Below are positions 8,486-16,637 of a stretch of DNA of 44,740 nucleotides, one piece after another. The stretch comes from Lacticaseibacillus suilingensis (lineage in GTDB: Bacteria > Bacillota > Bacilli > Lactobacillales > Lactobacillaceae), in contig NZ_BOLV01000020.1 in NCBI RefSeq assembly GCF_016861845.1, forward strand, positions 1 to 44,740, read 5' to 3'. The position numbers and the translations under genes are program-made. How positions within the stretch are numbered: the stretch's first letter is position 1; the number at the start of each line of letters is the position of its first letter. The notes beneath the pieces were generated by a model. That model did no database searches. It saw only the letters and a program-made list of their open reading frames with translations, and had not been told where the DNA came from.

Positions 8486-9280
8486 TTACAGCAAGTATTT
8501 TGCGTCGGCCACCGCATCTTGACTGGTCAAAATCTTCGGCCCGTCATTGGTGATGACCAACGTGTGCTCATACTGAGCGCAATCCGAGCCATCAGCGGTG
8601 ACGTAGTATTCCCAGTCATCATTCGGCACCTGCTTGGCTTTGATCTTCCAAGTGCCGGTGGTAATCATCGGTTCGATGGTGATGGTCATGCCAGCCTTCA
8701 GCCGCAAGCCATGACCAGGTTCGCCATAATGCGGCACATTCGGCGCTTCATGCATGGTCGGCTGAATGCCGTGGCCAATCAGCTCGCGAACATCGCCGTA
8801 ACCCATTTCATCTTCGGTGTAATGCTGAATGGCATAGCCGATGTCGCCAAGGCGATTGCCCACCACGGCCTGGTCAATGCCCAGATACAACGCTTTTTTG
8901 GTCACATCCATGAGCTTTTGCCGCTCTGGGGAGATGTTGCCAACGGCGTAGGTCCAGGCGGAGTCGGACATGTACCCTTGCCAGTTAACCACGGTGTCCA
9001 CAGTCACAATGTCGCCGTCTTTCAAATCCAGCCCTTTGCGGGGCACGGAATGCGCCACTTCATCGTTGATGGCCACGCAGGTCGCGTACTTGTAGCCTTC
9101 AAACCCGAGTTCGGCGGGAATGGCGCCGTGGCTTTCGATGTATTCGCGGCCAACTTTTTCAATTTCCCAGCTGGATACACCGGGCTTAATGATTTCAGCG
9201 ACGGCATGGTGCATGCCAGCCAAAATGGCGCCGGATTTCGCCATGCCTTCAATTTCACGCTGTGATTTTAATGTAATCAA
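8486..9280 (-). CDS. map: Methionine aminopeptidase, type I
   Basis: A 264-residue cytosolic metalloprotease that removes the initiator methionine from new proteins. All five metal ligands of the M24A family can be placed: Asp95 (TVDTVV), Asp106 (MSDSAW), His170 (IGHGIQ), Glu203 (TIEPMI) and Glu238 (QYEHT). It lacks an N-terminal SH3 or zinc-finger extension, as expected for bacterial type Ia. The start codon is TTG, read from the family start MITLKS and GGGAG about ten bases upstream. Only 18 bp separate it from the epimerase gene upstream, so the two are probably co-transcribed, and the hairpin at 8447-8479 ends the unit. Confidence 0.95.
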   Translation of the reverse strand: MITLKSQREIEGMAKSGAILAGMHHAVAEIIKPGVSSWEIEKVGREYIESHGAIPAELGFEGYKYATCVAINDEVAHSVPRKGLDLKDGDIVTVDTVVNWQGYMSDSAWTYAVGNISPERQKLMDVTKKALYLGIDQAVVGNRLGDIGYAIQHYTEDEMGYGDVRELIGHGIQPTMHEAPNVPHYGEPGHGLRLKAGMTITIEPMITTGTWKIKAKQVPNDDWEYYVTADGSDCAQYEHTLVITNDGPKILTSQDAVADAKYLL

Positions 9281-9298
9281 AAACTTGCATCTCCCTGT

Positions 9299-10234
9299 TT
9301 ATTTGACGGAATCAACGTACTGAGCCAGCCCAGTGGCCAATGGCGTGTGAATCATGAAGCCAAACTGGTCAATTTTGCTGGCATCGGCATAGGAATCATG
9401 AATATCTCCGGCCCGCTCTGGCTTGAAGCTGGCGTTCAGGTGCTTGCCGGTAAGGGTTTCGAGCTGCTTCGCGACGGTCATCAACGCGGTTTGCTTACCG
9501 TTGGCGATGTTGAAGACATCGGCCTTGGCTGCCGGGGTGTGCAAGAGGCCGACAATGGCGCTGATGACATCCCCGACATAGACAAAATCGCGCGTTTGCG
9601 AGCCGTCACCGAAGAACGTGAAGGGCTTGTCGTTCATCAGGCTATCCATGATAATGGACAGCACGCCACTATAAGGGGACTTTGGATTTTGCTTCGGGCC
9701 GTACACGTTGAAGAACCGGACGCAGACCATCGGCATGTCATACAGCCGACTGTAGTTAATGATGGCGCGCTCAGTGGCATATTTGTCAACGGCGTACTGG
9801 GTCAAAGGCTGCACGGCCTGATCTTCCCGCTTCGGCATTTCTGGCAGTTCGCCGTAAACCGCCGCGGAGCTGGAGAAAAACAGCTTCTTGAACGGAATCT
9901 GCTTGGCGCGCAGCGTTTCGATGATGTTCAGGTTAGCTTCTTGGTTGACCTGATGGGTTTCATACGGCCGCTCCACCGAGTCCGCCACGCTGGCAATCGC
10001 CGCCAGCAGCACAATATAGTCGAACTGACCATCTACCAGTAATTGACTCATGAAAGCATGATCGGTAATCGAGTGTTCAATGAACGTTACCCGCAGCGAA
10101 TCGGGAATGTTGCTTTTCAGCCCCATCGACAAATCATCCACAATGGTGATTTCTGCTTCTGGTTCGGTCAACAACTGTTCGGTCAGGTTCGAGCCAATAA
10201 AGCCCGCGCCGCCTGTCACTAAATACTTACTCAT
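9299..10234 (-). CDS. NAD-dependent epimerase/dehydratase (UDP-sugar 4-epimerase-like)
   Basis: A 311-residue extended short-chain dehydrogenase/reductase. The Rossmann NAD-binding loop GGAGFIGSN lies near residues 7-15, the catalytic serine region at FFSSSAAVYG, and the Tyr-Lys pair in QYAVDKYATE; RFFNVYGPKQNP and SQTRDFVYVGDV are typical of nucleotide-sugar 4-epimerases. Likely interconverts a UDP-glucose/galactose or N-acetylhexosamine pair for wall glycans; exact substrate not readable. The start is at MSKYLVTGG because GGGAGTG lies seven bases upstream and the family start fits. First gene of an operon with map; the extended -10 at 10274-10282 drives it. Confidence 0.88.
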   Translation of the reverse strand: MSKYLVTGGAGFIGSNLTEQLLTEPEAEITIVDDLSMGLKSNIPDSLRVTFIEHSITDHAFMSQLLVDGQFDYIVLLAAIASVADSVERPYETHQVNQEANLNIIETLRAKQIPFKKLFFSSSAAVYGELPEMPKREDQAVQPLTQYAVDKYATERAIINYSRLYDMPMVCVRFFNVYGPKQNPKSPYSGVLSIIMDSLMNDKPFTFFGDGSQTRDFVYVGDVISAIVGLLHTPAAKADVFNIANGKQTALMTVAKQLETLTGKHLNASFKPERAGDIHDSYADASKIDQFGFMIHTPLATGLAQYVDSVK

Positions 10235-10273
10235 TTTTTCACTCCCTATGCGACTCATTACAATCCAAGATAA

Positions 10274-10282
10274 ATCATAACA
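10274..10282 (-). promoter_or_regulatory. Extended -10 promoter of the epimerase-map operon
   Basis: The minus strand reads TGTTATGAT, an extended -10 element (TGn-TATGAT). The -35 region is weak. Transcription would start near 10267, about 33 nt before the start codon at 10234. Confidence 0.5.
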
Positions 10283-10340
10283 CAACCCAGGAAAATACAC
10301 TAAGGGAGTGGAGCTGGGTGTAGGCCTAGCGGGACCGGTA

Positions 10341-10426
10341 GCGCAAATACTCAGGTGCTGGGCATCCGAAACGCAACTAGCCTGCGAGACTCAACGGTCG
10401 CCCTAATATTTGCGCCCTAGTATTTG
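10341..10426. other. Intergenic segment with alternative pairings
   Basis: GCGCAAATA at 10341-10349 is perfectly complementary to TATTTGCGC at 10407-10415. The overlapping CAAATACT at 10344-10351 is equally complementary to AGTATTTG at 10419-10426. The pairings exclude each other. The 57-nt interior is GC-rich with further short complementarities. It lies upstream of the epimerase promoter and outside the transposon remnant, in 10283-10525, where no gene was found. Could be a structured RNA, a remnant of an intergenic repeat or chance. Confidence 0.3.
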
Positions 10427-10525
10427 ATAGATATATTCTCGCGCTTACAGTTGCGATGCACTGGGCAACGCCCGACAGGTAGCCTCTTCTAGTTCTTTCA
10501 CCGGTTTTCTGCTATACTAATTCGG

Positions 10526-10672
10526 GTGAACGACTCGGCCATAAATGACCGAGCTTCTGGGAACACCGCTGACTTACACATCCAGCTCTGAGCTTTCTGT
10601 GCAGAGGTTACGGCTATTGACCACGGCACGTCCCATGCCAGAGACTCTAACGAGCCTGTTTGCTTTTTTCTA
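10526..10672 (-). ncRNA. Putative omega RNA (reRNA) of TnpB
   Basis: TnpB nucleases use an RNA transcribed from the tnpB 3' end through the right end of the element, with the guide taken from the flanking DNA. Here about 140 non-coding nt follow the tnpB stop. They contain several short complementary blocks and finish in a hairpin (arms CTCGGTCAT and ATGGCCGAG, about 10534-10553) followed by TCGTTCAC. The guide would then start near 10525 and read leftwards, beginning CCGAATTAGTATAGC. Inferred from the family; RNA boundaries and activity are not shown by sequence alone. Confidence 0.45.
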
Positions 10673-11809
10673 AGCTGCCAGAATATTTTTAGCAGCGTTG
10701 ATGTCACGGTCATGGTGAGTATGGCATTGTGGGCACGTCCACTCACGGACAGATAGTTCGTGTTTACCATCGTCATAGCCACATACTGAGCATCGTTGCG
10801 ATGTTTTGTATGTCGACACGGTGATGACCTGTTTGCCGTACCAAGCCGCTTTGTATGCCAGCATTTGCCGTAATTCTCGCCAAGCTTGATTTGCGATTGC
10901 CCGTGCTAAGTTATGATTGCGCAGAAGCCCCTTGGTTTTCAGGTCCTCAAGTTTGATTACATCATACCTAGATACCAGTTCAGTGCTAATTTTTTGCAGG
11001 TAGTCGCGTCGTTGGTTGGCCACCTTCTCACTGAACTTCGCCACCATCACCTTGGCCTTCATGTAGTTTTTGAAATCACTCAACTGACGTGGTGCAACAG
11101 CTTTGAGATGTTTATCCCAAGCAATCTCTTTTTCTGCTTGACGCCGCCGCCTAGCGAGCCGCTTTTCCCAGTAGCGCTTTTTCTTGGCTAGTATTTTGTC
11201 GAAGCGCTTTGTCACGTACTTTTTGCAATCACTAGTGATTGCAAGATTGGCAATCCCCATGTCAATGCCCACCAACGCGTCAGTTTTAGGCCAGGAGGCA
11301 ATTTCAACATCCGAGGCCACCAGCACATAATATTTGCCCATGCTACTCCGAACAACCGTAGCGGTCTTAATCCGACCATCGGGTAATTGCCCAGTCCGGA
11401 ATCTGATCACGCCGACCTTTGGTAACCGAATATGGGCATCATCTACGAGAACGATGTTGCTGTTAACGGCATTTGATCGATAGGCGGGGCGCGCAAAGCG
11501 CTTGGATTTGAACTTGGGGTAACCGGCGTGTTTCTTGAACAGCTTTTGAAAGGCCAAATGCAAATTGTGGCTAACCCCCTGAAGACTGGTTGCGTCGGCC
11601 TCCTTCAACCATGGATATTCTTGCTTGAGTGGCTTGAGCAAATAGTTCATGCCAAACTCATTAATGTACTTACCGCCATTTTCGTGACGCTTGGTCTGCA
11701 TATTGAGCAATTCATTCCAAACGAACCGGCACATACCAAAGTTACGCTCAAATTGAATCTGTTGAGTGGCATTCGGATAGATGCGGAGCTTAAAAGTCTT
11801 CATTGTCAT
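10670..11809 (-). CDS. tnpB: TnpB, RNA-guided nuclease of an IS200/IS605 element
   Basis: A complete 379-residue OrfB/TnpB protein. The N-terminal region (KTFKLRIYPN...CRFVWNELL) is the family helix-turn-helix/wedge start. The RuvC-like active site is intact: Asp183 in VGIDMGIANL, Glu288 in IKLEDL and the Asp pair 367/369 in HHDRDINAAKNI. A four-cysteine zinc ribbon is formed by Cys340, Cys343, Cys359 and Cys362. Known TnpB proteins cut DNA under guidance of an omega RNA and promote retention of the element; they are ancestors of Cas12. The start is fixed by GGAGGTG seven bases before the ATG. The tnpA partner upstream is broken while tnpB keeps an open frame and every catalytic residue. Confidence 0.95.
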   Translation of the reverse strand: MTMKTFKLRIYPNATQQIQFERNFGMCRFVWNELLNMQTKRHENGGKYINEFGMNYLLKPLKQEYPWLKEADATSLQGVSHNLHLAFQKLFKKHAGYPKFKSKRFARPAYRSNAVNSNIVLVDDAHIRLPKVGVIRFRTGQLPDGRIKTATVVRSSMGKYYVLVASDVEIASWPKTDALVGIDMGIANLAITSDCKKYVTKRFDKILAKKKRYWEKRLARRRRQAEKEIAWDKHLKAVAPRQLSDFKNYMKAKVMVAKFSEKVANQRRDYLQKISTELVSRYDVIKLEDLKTKGLLRNHNLARAIANQAWRELRQMLAYKAAWYGKQVITVSTYKTSQRCSVCGYDDGKHELSVREWTCPQCHTHHDRDINAAKNILAA

Positions 11810-11834
11810 GAATCTTCACCTCCTTCAACCTTGG

Positions 11835-11860
11835 CAAAATCAATATTTTGATTTTGCCAG
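11835..11860. repeat. Perfect 11-bp inverted repeat upstream of tnpB
   Basis: GGCAAAATCAA (11835-11845) and TTGATTTTGCC (11850-11860) are perfect complements around TATT. The hairpin ends about 10 bases before the tnpB ribosome binding site. It might control tnpB expression, be a protein binding site, or be a remnant of an element end. Confidence 0.6.
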
Positions 11861-11950
11861 GTTGTCTGACCTGTCCTTCCATTGCCTGCCATATAACCAT
11901 TACGCGGTCACCTGGGACATCCCCCACCGCACCAACAACTTTTGTGCGTG

Positions 11951-12242
11951 TCGAACCTTGTGCGAATTGACAACGTGGTGAAATTCCTTTTAGCCAGCGC
12001 ACAATATTTGTCAAGGCAAGCTTGATAGAGCGCTCAACGGCAAGTGAATATGGTCATCCTTACCAATTCCCGGTGGTCGATTCTAAACCATATCGCTCTG
12101 TGATTTCATACATCATTCGCTTAAGCATAACCTCGACATTTTGTTTCAAAATTCCGTTACGGTATTTAGCTCCCCAGATGATGTAGTAATCTAGATTGTA
12201 GAGAGCCGTTCTACAATACGTAGAACTTGTAGTATCCTTCAT
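11951..12242 (-). pseudogene. tnpA: tnpA remnant (HUH transposase of IS200/IS605), frameshifted and truncated
   Basis: From an ATG at 12242 the minus strand reads a TnpA-like start (YNLDYYIIWGAKYRNGIL, then ITERYG) and hits a stop near 12060. One base further the frame continues as GKDDHIHLPLSAL, containing the HxH of the HUH nuclease, and stops again. A second shift gives TNIVRWLKGIS, matching the family segment after the HUH motif. After about 11951 the similarity ends, so the catalytic tyrosine region is missing. At least two frameshifts plus a 3' truncation make this non-functional. Confidence 0.8.
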
Positions 12243-12300
12243 GGCGCTTGTTACAGCACGTGATGCAATACTAAACGCAGATTGCGTACGGCACAAAAGC

Positions 12301-12342
12301 AGGGCAATTCATCACGTCCTAAAAAACGTGTTTCCTTGCCCT
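12301..12342. repeat. Two-part palindrome upstream of the flavodoxin gene
   Basis: AGGGCAA (12301-12307) pairs with TTGCCCT (12336-12342), and inside it CACGT (12313-12317) pairs with ACGTG (12326-12330), each pair separated by a 5-nt unpaired step on both sides. No T-run follows. It ends 36 bp before the flavodoxin ATG and could be an operator, an RNA structure in the leader or the edge of the transposon remnant. Confidence 0.45.
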
Positions 12343-12377
12343 AATTCATAAATCGAACCTGAAAGGACGCAATATTC

Positions 12378-12836
12378 ATGGCTACTGCAAAAATCGTATA
12401 TGCCAGCATGACTGGGAATAATGAGGAAATCGCCGGCATCGTCGAGGAAGAGTTGGAAAACTACGGCTACGAGGTCGAAACCACCGAGGTCTCACAAGCC
12501 ATGGCCGAGGATTTTCAAGACGCGGATATCTGCGTGGTGGCCACTTACACGTACTCTGATGTCGGTGAAGGCGTCCTGCCAGATGAAGCCGTGGACTTCT
12601 TCGACGATCTCAAGACGCTTGATTTGAGCGGCAAGGTCTACGGCTGCTGCGGCAGCGGTGATCGGTTCTATGATGATTTCTGCACCAGCGTCGACGATTT
12701 TGACCAGGCATTTGCCGCCACTGGGGCCACCAAAGGCGCGGCCAATGTCAAAATCGACCTGGCGCCAGAAGCGGACGACATTAAGGCGTTAGAGAAGTTT
12801 TGCCTGGACCTGAAGAACAAGGCACAAAGTCTCTAA
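12378..12836 (+). CDS. Flavodoxin
   Basis: A 152-residue acidic cytosolic FMN protein that carries one or two electrons at low potential. The phosphate-binding loop is YASMTGNNEEIA (residues 9-20), matching the family T/S-x-T-G-N-T pattern with Asn in the last place. Two aromatic segments around TYTYSDVGEGVLPD and GSGDRFYDDFC are the usual flavin-flanking loops. Length and acidity are typical of short-chain flavodoxins. AAAGGA lies ten bases upstream of the ATG; a terminator follows 17 bp after the stop. No partner reductase is adjacent. Confidence 0.93.
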   Translation: MATAKIVYASMTGNNEEIAGIVEEELENYGYEVETTEVSQAMAEDFQDADICVVATYTYSDVGEGVLPDEAVDFFDDLKTLDLSGKVYGCCGSGDRFYDDFCTSVDDFDQAFAATGATKGAANVKIDLAPEADDIKALEKFCLDLKNKAQSL

Positions 12837-12853
12837 CCCATCTGCACCAAACT

Positions 12854-12876
12854 GCCAGCCGCGTGCTGGCTTTTTT
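12854..12876 (+). terminator. Flavodoxin terminator
   Basis: GCCAGC (12854-12859) pairs with GCTGGC (12865-12870) around CGCGT, followed by six T. Confidence 0.85.
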
Positions 12877-12888
12877 AAATGGCGGCGG

Positions 12889-12894
12889 TATAAT
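12889..12894 (+). promoter_or_regulatory. -10 box of the small membrane protein gene
   Basis: A consensus TATAAT lies 27 bases before the ATG at 12922. The -35 position falls within the flavodoxin terminator and is weak (TGGCTT, 16-bp spacer). The leader would be only about 20 nt long. Confidence 0.45.
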
Positions 12895-12921
12895 TTGGGC
12901 AAAATGATGGAGGACGTTGAC

Positions 12922-13227
12922 ATGAACCGATATATCGAGCGGCTATTGGCCGCAGGTGTTTACTCCCGGTTAATCAAACTAGCCTTGCACATTGCGGAAA
13001 ACGTTAAGCGCAGCAAGAGGCAAAAATTGACTTTTGCTCTGATTGCGGGCAGCTTCATCCTCATCGGCTTGCTCGCCCTGGCTGGGTTCGCCTTTGTCAT
13101 CGGTCAGTTGCTAAAGTACGGTGGGGGTGAAATTGGCCTAGTCGTAGCGCTCGCTCTGCTTGGTGTCGCTGGCGTTTGGTTCGTCATCATCGGGTTAGCG
13201 TTAGTCCAATCTTACCTTCGGGCCTAA
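12922..13227 (+). CDS. Small membrane protein, unknown function
   Basis: A 101-residue protein with an amphipathic N-terminal region (MNRYIERLLAAGVYSRLIKLALHIAENVKRSKRQK) and two predicted transmembrane helices, LTFALIAGSFILIGLLALAG and VVALALLGVAGVWFVIIGLA. The basic segment before the first helix suggests that the N terminus is cytoplasmic. The layout recalls small YqjE/phage-holin-like proteins, but no family is firmly recognised. An upstream in-frame ATG at 12895 is less likely because GGAGG sits eight bases before the ATG at 12922. It has its own promoter and terminator. Confidence 0.75.
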   Translation: MNRYIERLLAAGVYSRLIKLALHIAENVKRSKRQKLTFALIAGSFILIGLLALAGFAFVIGQLLKYGGGEIGLVVALALLGVAGVWFVIIGLALVQSYLRA

Positions 13228-13236
13228 GCCCAACCC

Positions 13237-14323
<1,087 letters not shown>

Positions 14324-14362
14324 TCAATTGTGAATCAAGCCAAATCGTCATTAGGGCGGCGG

Positions 14363-15436
14363 TTATTTAAGTGTGAAGCGCAACTCAACCGGGTTGTGGT
14401 CAGAATACTTGAATCCCGTGTCAATCACCTGAACCTGCTTAGCCTCGATATTCGGCGATAAGATGAAGCCATCAATCAACGTCTTGAAGCTGGTCTTGGG
14501 TGACCACGGCTTGTCCAGCCCTCGCGCAGACGGCACGGCCGCCGCGGCGAGCCCCTGGGTCGGTTGGTAGAACCCGGCTGGCAGCTGCGCGACCGGGAAA
14601 GGATGCGTCCAGGTCTGCGGCTTGGTACTGGTGTGGAACACCGCTGGCGCGTTCTTGATGACGCGGTGATTATAATCCCCGCCAACCATCACGTAGTTGC
14701 CGTCAGCGTAGGCCGCCGCAATATACTTGAATAATTTCGCGAACTGCGCCTGTTGCACCGCCTGGTTCGGCGTGAAGGCCGACAAGTGTACGTTCACTAA
14801 GATCAGTGACTTACCATTGGCGACTGGCACCGTGCTCATGGAAAAAGCGCGGTCGAGATCCATCAGTTTGTTGTAGTCCGTATCCACTGGCAACTGGTAG
14901 CGCCGCGCCGCGCTGATCTTCGCCCTGCTGGTGGTGACCAACCCTGACTTAGCCGCGCCAATCGGTTGGGTGACCGGGAAGAAGAGGTACGCGGAGTCGT
15001 AGTTCTGCGCGAAGACCAAGTCGGAATTTGGCTGGCCCTTCGCCAGCAAGGCCACCTCATTCACGTGCCGCGACCGGTCGCCGTCGCGATCCACCTCTTG
15101 GTAAAACGCCACATCCGGGGCGACTTGCTGCGTGGTTTTCACTACGCCGGCCAGGCTGCGGCGCACCGCTGCGGCACTGTATGCTCGCGAGAATTTGCCG
15201 CCGTCCATGAAGAAGCTATAGCTCGGCGGATAACTCCCGTACCCAATGTTGTAAGTCATCGCCCGGTAGGTCTGCCCCGGCTTCAACGTCTCGACCGCCG
15301 CGGCCTGGTCAACCTTCAGCGGCTGATCATCCGGCACCCGGTGGTAACTGGCGAACAGATACCCAACGTATCCAGCCACCACCAAAACCACCGCCCCGAC
15401 GCCGATTCCAATACCCTTAACTATTTTTTTGATCAT
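14363..15436 (-). CDS. Membrane-anchored endonuclease/exonuclease/phosphatase (EEP) family protein
   Basis: A 357-residue protein with one N-terminal transmembrane helix (IGIGVGAVVLVVAGYVGYLF) and an extracellular EEP-fold domain. Active-site motifs are in the usual order: TYNIGYG (Asn), FYQEVD (metal-binding Glu), NVHLSAF (His), GGDYNH (Asp and Asn), LIDGFILS (Asp) and YSDHNPVELRF (SDH). The fold covers nucleases, sphingomyelinase-like and inositol-phosphate phosphatases; the membrane anchor suggests a substrate at or outside the surface such as extracellular DNA or a phospholipid headgroup. Two adjacent ATGs exist at 15439 and 15436; the second is better spaced after CGGGGG. YihY lies 87 bp upstream on the same strand, perhaps co-transcribed. 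Confidence 0.85.
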   Translation of the reverse strand: MIKKIVKGIGIGVGAVVLVVAGYVGYLFASYHRVPDDQPLKVDQAAAVETLKPGQTYRAMTYNIGYGSYPPSYSFFMDGGKFSRAYSAAAVRRSLAGVVKTTQQVAPDVAFYQEVDRDGDRSRHVNEVALLAKGQPNSDLVFAQNYDSAYLFFPVTQPIGAAKSGLVTTSRAKISAARRYQLPVDTDYNKLMDLDRAFSMSTVPVANGKSLILVNVHLSAFTPNQAVQQAQFAKLFKYIAAAYADGNYVMVGGDYNHRVIKNAPAVFHTSTKPQTWTHPFPVAQLPAGFYQPTQGLAAAAVPSARGLDKPWSPKTSFKTLIDGFILSPNIEAKQVQVIDTGFKYSDHNPVELRFTLK

Positions 15437-15522
15437 CATACCCCCGCTGAAAATGCAACCTAACAGCCGCAACATGCTCCGCGCTCAATCACAAGGATTA
15501 AGCGCACATAACTGCCAACCAC

Positions 15523-16542
15523 TCAGCGATGTTCCAGTCGCCGCTGCTTGAGCTGCTTTTGGTTGCGGCGCACAAAATCATGCACCTTGCCTTTACTCCC
15601 CTTAGCCCGACCGCCGTAATACTCCGCGACGATGGCATTCACCACGGCGCCAAGTAGCCACAACATGGCCATAAAGTCCAGCCACAGCAACAAGACAATC
15701 ACCGTGCTTAAGGTGCCATAAGTCGAAATCCGGGTGCCAAAATAGCGCATGTACCAGGAAAACGCCTGCGATAGCCCCAGCCAACCGGCAATCGTGACCA
15801 TACCACCAGGTAACACGGTCCAGAAGTGAATGCGTGCATTGGGCAAAAAGTAGTCGATGACCAGCACCACAATCGCCAGTGCCGACAATGTGACCGGCCA
15901 ACGCCAGGTGTTAAAGGTCACCAGCCATTGGGTTGACAACCCAAGTTGGGGCACCAGCCATTCCAAGAATTGCCGGCCAAAGGTAAAGGCCACCATGACG
16001 CTGCCCAGCAAAATCACCAGGGTAAAAATCATCAACATCGATAGCAGTCGTTGGACGAGATAATTTTGCTTGGCGTCGACTTCATAGGCTCGGTTAAAGC
16101 CAGTTTTCAAGCCGCTGACAGCCATCCCCGCAGTCCACAGTGTCACCACCCCAGCAACAGACAGGACACTGCCTGAACTGCTGGCAATCAGGTTTTGAAT
16201 GATGGGATTGATAAAGTTCATCACATCTTCGGGAATAATCTGGCCCAGGTAGCCTTGAATCTGATAATAGTTGAACCCAAACAGCGGCAGCAAGTTCCCG
16301 AACACAATGAACATCGGAAACAAAGACAGCAGCGTGTAATAGGCCAGCGCCGCCGCCATACTGCCGATTTGGGCATCCATAATGCGATCGATCATTAACT
16401 TAATCGCTTCACCGAGTTTAATGTGCCGTGCCACCGGCAGCGACGCCAGGGGCACCTGGCCGCTGTGCACCGCTTCTTTTTCCGCGGCGGTGAGTTTGGT
16501 GCTATGGACGCGCGGTGCTCCGTGCTTGGTTTCCTTGTTCAT
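15523..16542 (-). CDS. YihY/virulence factor BrkB family membrane protein
   Basis: A 339-residue integral membrane protein with about six transmembrane helices and the YihY/UPF0761 signature: MAAALAYYTLLSLFPMFIVFG near residues 60-80 and YGTLSTVIVLLLWLDFMAMLWLLGAVVNA near residues 285-315. A basic soluble tail rich in Lys, Arg and Gln follows (GKVHDFVRRNQKQLKQRRLEHR). The family was once called ribonuclease BN by mistake; its function in Gram-positive bacteria is unknown, with links to envelope integrity. A GTG directly precedes the ATG at 16542; AGGAG sits seven bases before the ATG, so the ATG is chosen. Confidence 0.9.
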   Translation of the reverse strand: MNKETKHGAPRVHSTKLTAAEKEAVHSGQVPLASLPVARHIKLGEAIKLMIDRIMDAQIGSMAAALAYYTLLSLFPMFIVFGNLLPLFGFNYYQIQGYLGQIIPEDVMNFINPIIQNLIASSSGSVLSVAGVVTLWTAGMAVSGLKTGFNRAYEVDAKQNYLVQRLLSMLMIFTLVILLGSVMVAFTFGRQFLEWLVPQLGLSTQWLVTFNTWRWPVTLSALAIVVLVIDYFLPNARIHFWTVLPGGMVTIAGWLGLSQAFSWYMRYFGTRISTYGTLSTVIVLLLWLDFMAMLWLLGAVVNAIVAEYYGGRAKGSKGKVHDFVRRNQKQLKQRRLEHR

Positions 16543-16637
16543 CACGGCGCTCCTTTCACGTTTGCATTAGTCCGCTTCAATTAAATTATAGCAAAATCCT
16601 CACGCCGCGCGAAAGTGTCTGAAAATGTCGCGCGGGT

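Larger units (their letters stand above)
10520..12300 (-). mobile_element. IS200/IS605-family element, decayed (tnpA broken, tnpB intact)
   Basis: The unit reads on the minus strand in the order tnpA remnant, spacer, tnpB, structured 3' end. The probable right end is near 10526-10531, just after a hairpin (CTCGGTCAT/ATGGCCGAG, 10534-10553) and GTTCAC, the type of subterminal hairpin IS605 elements carry. The left end is uncertain; a small hairpin ACGCA-GAT-TGCGT at about 12274-12286 is a candidate. With TnpA destroyed the element cannot move by itself, although it could be mobilised by a related TnpA elsewhere in the genome. Outer bounds are approximate. Confidence 0.65.

Noticed and set aside
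8519-9265. Long open frame on the plus strand (248 codons)
   Set aside because: It lies fully opposite map, which has all catalytic residues and a ribosome binding site; the antisense frame has no family likeness.
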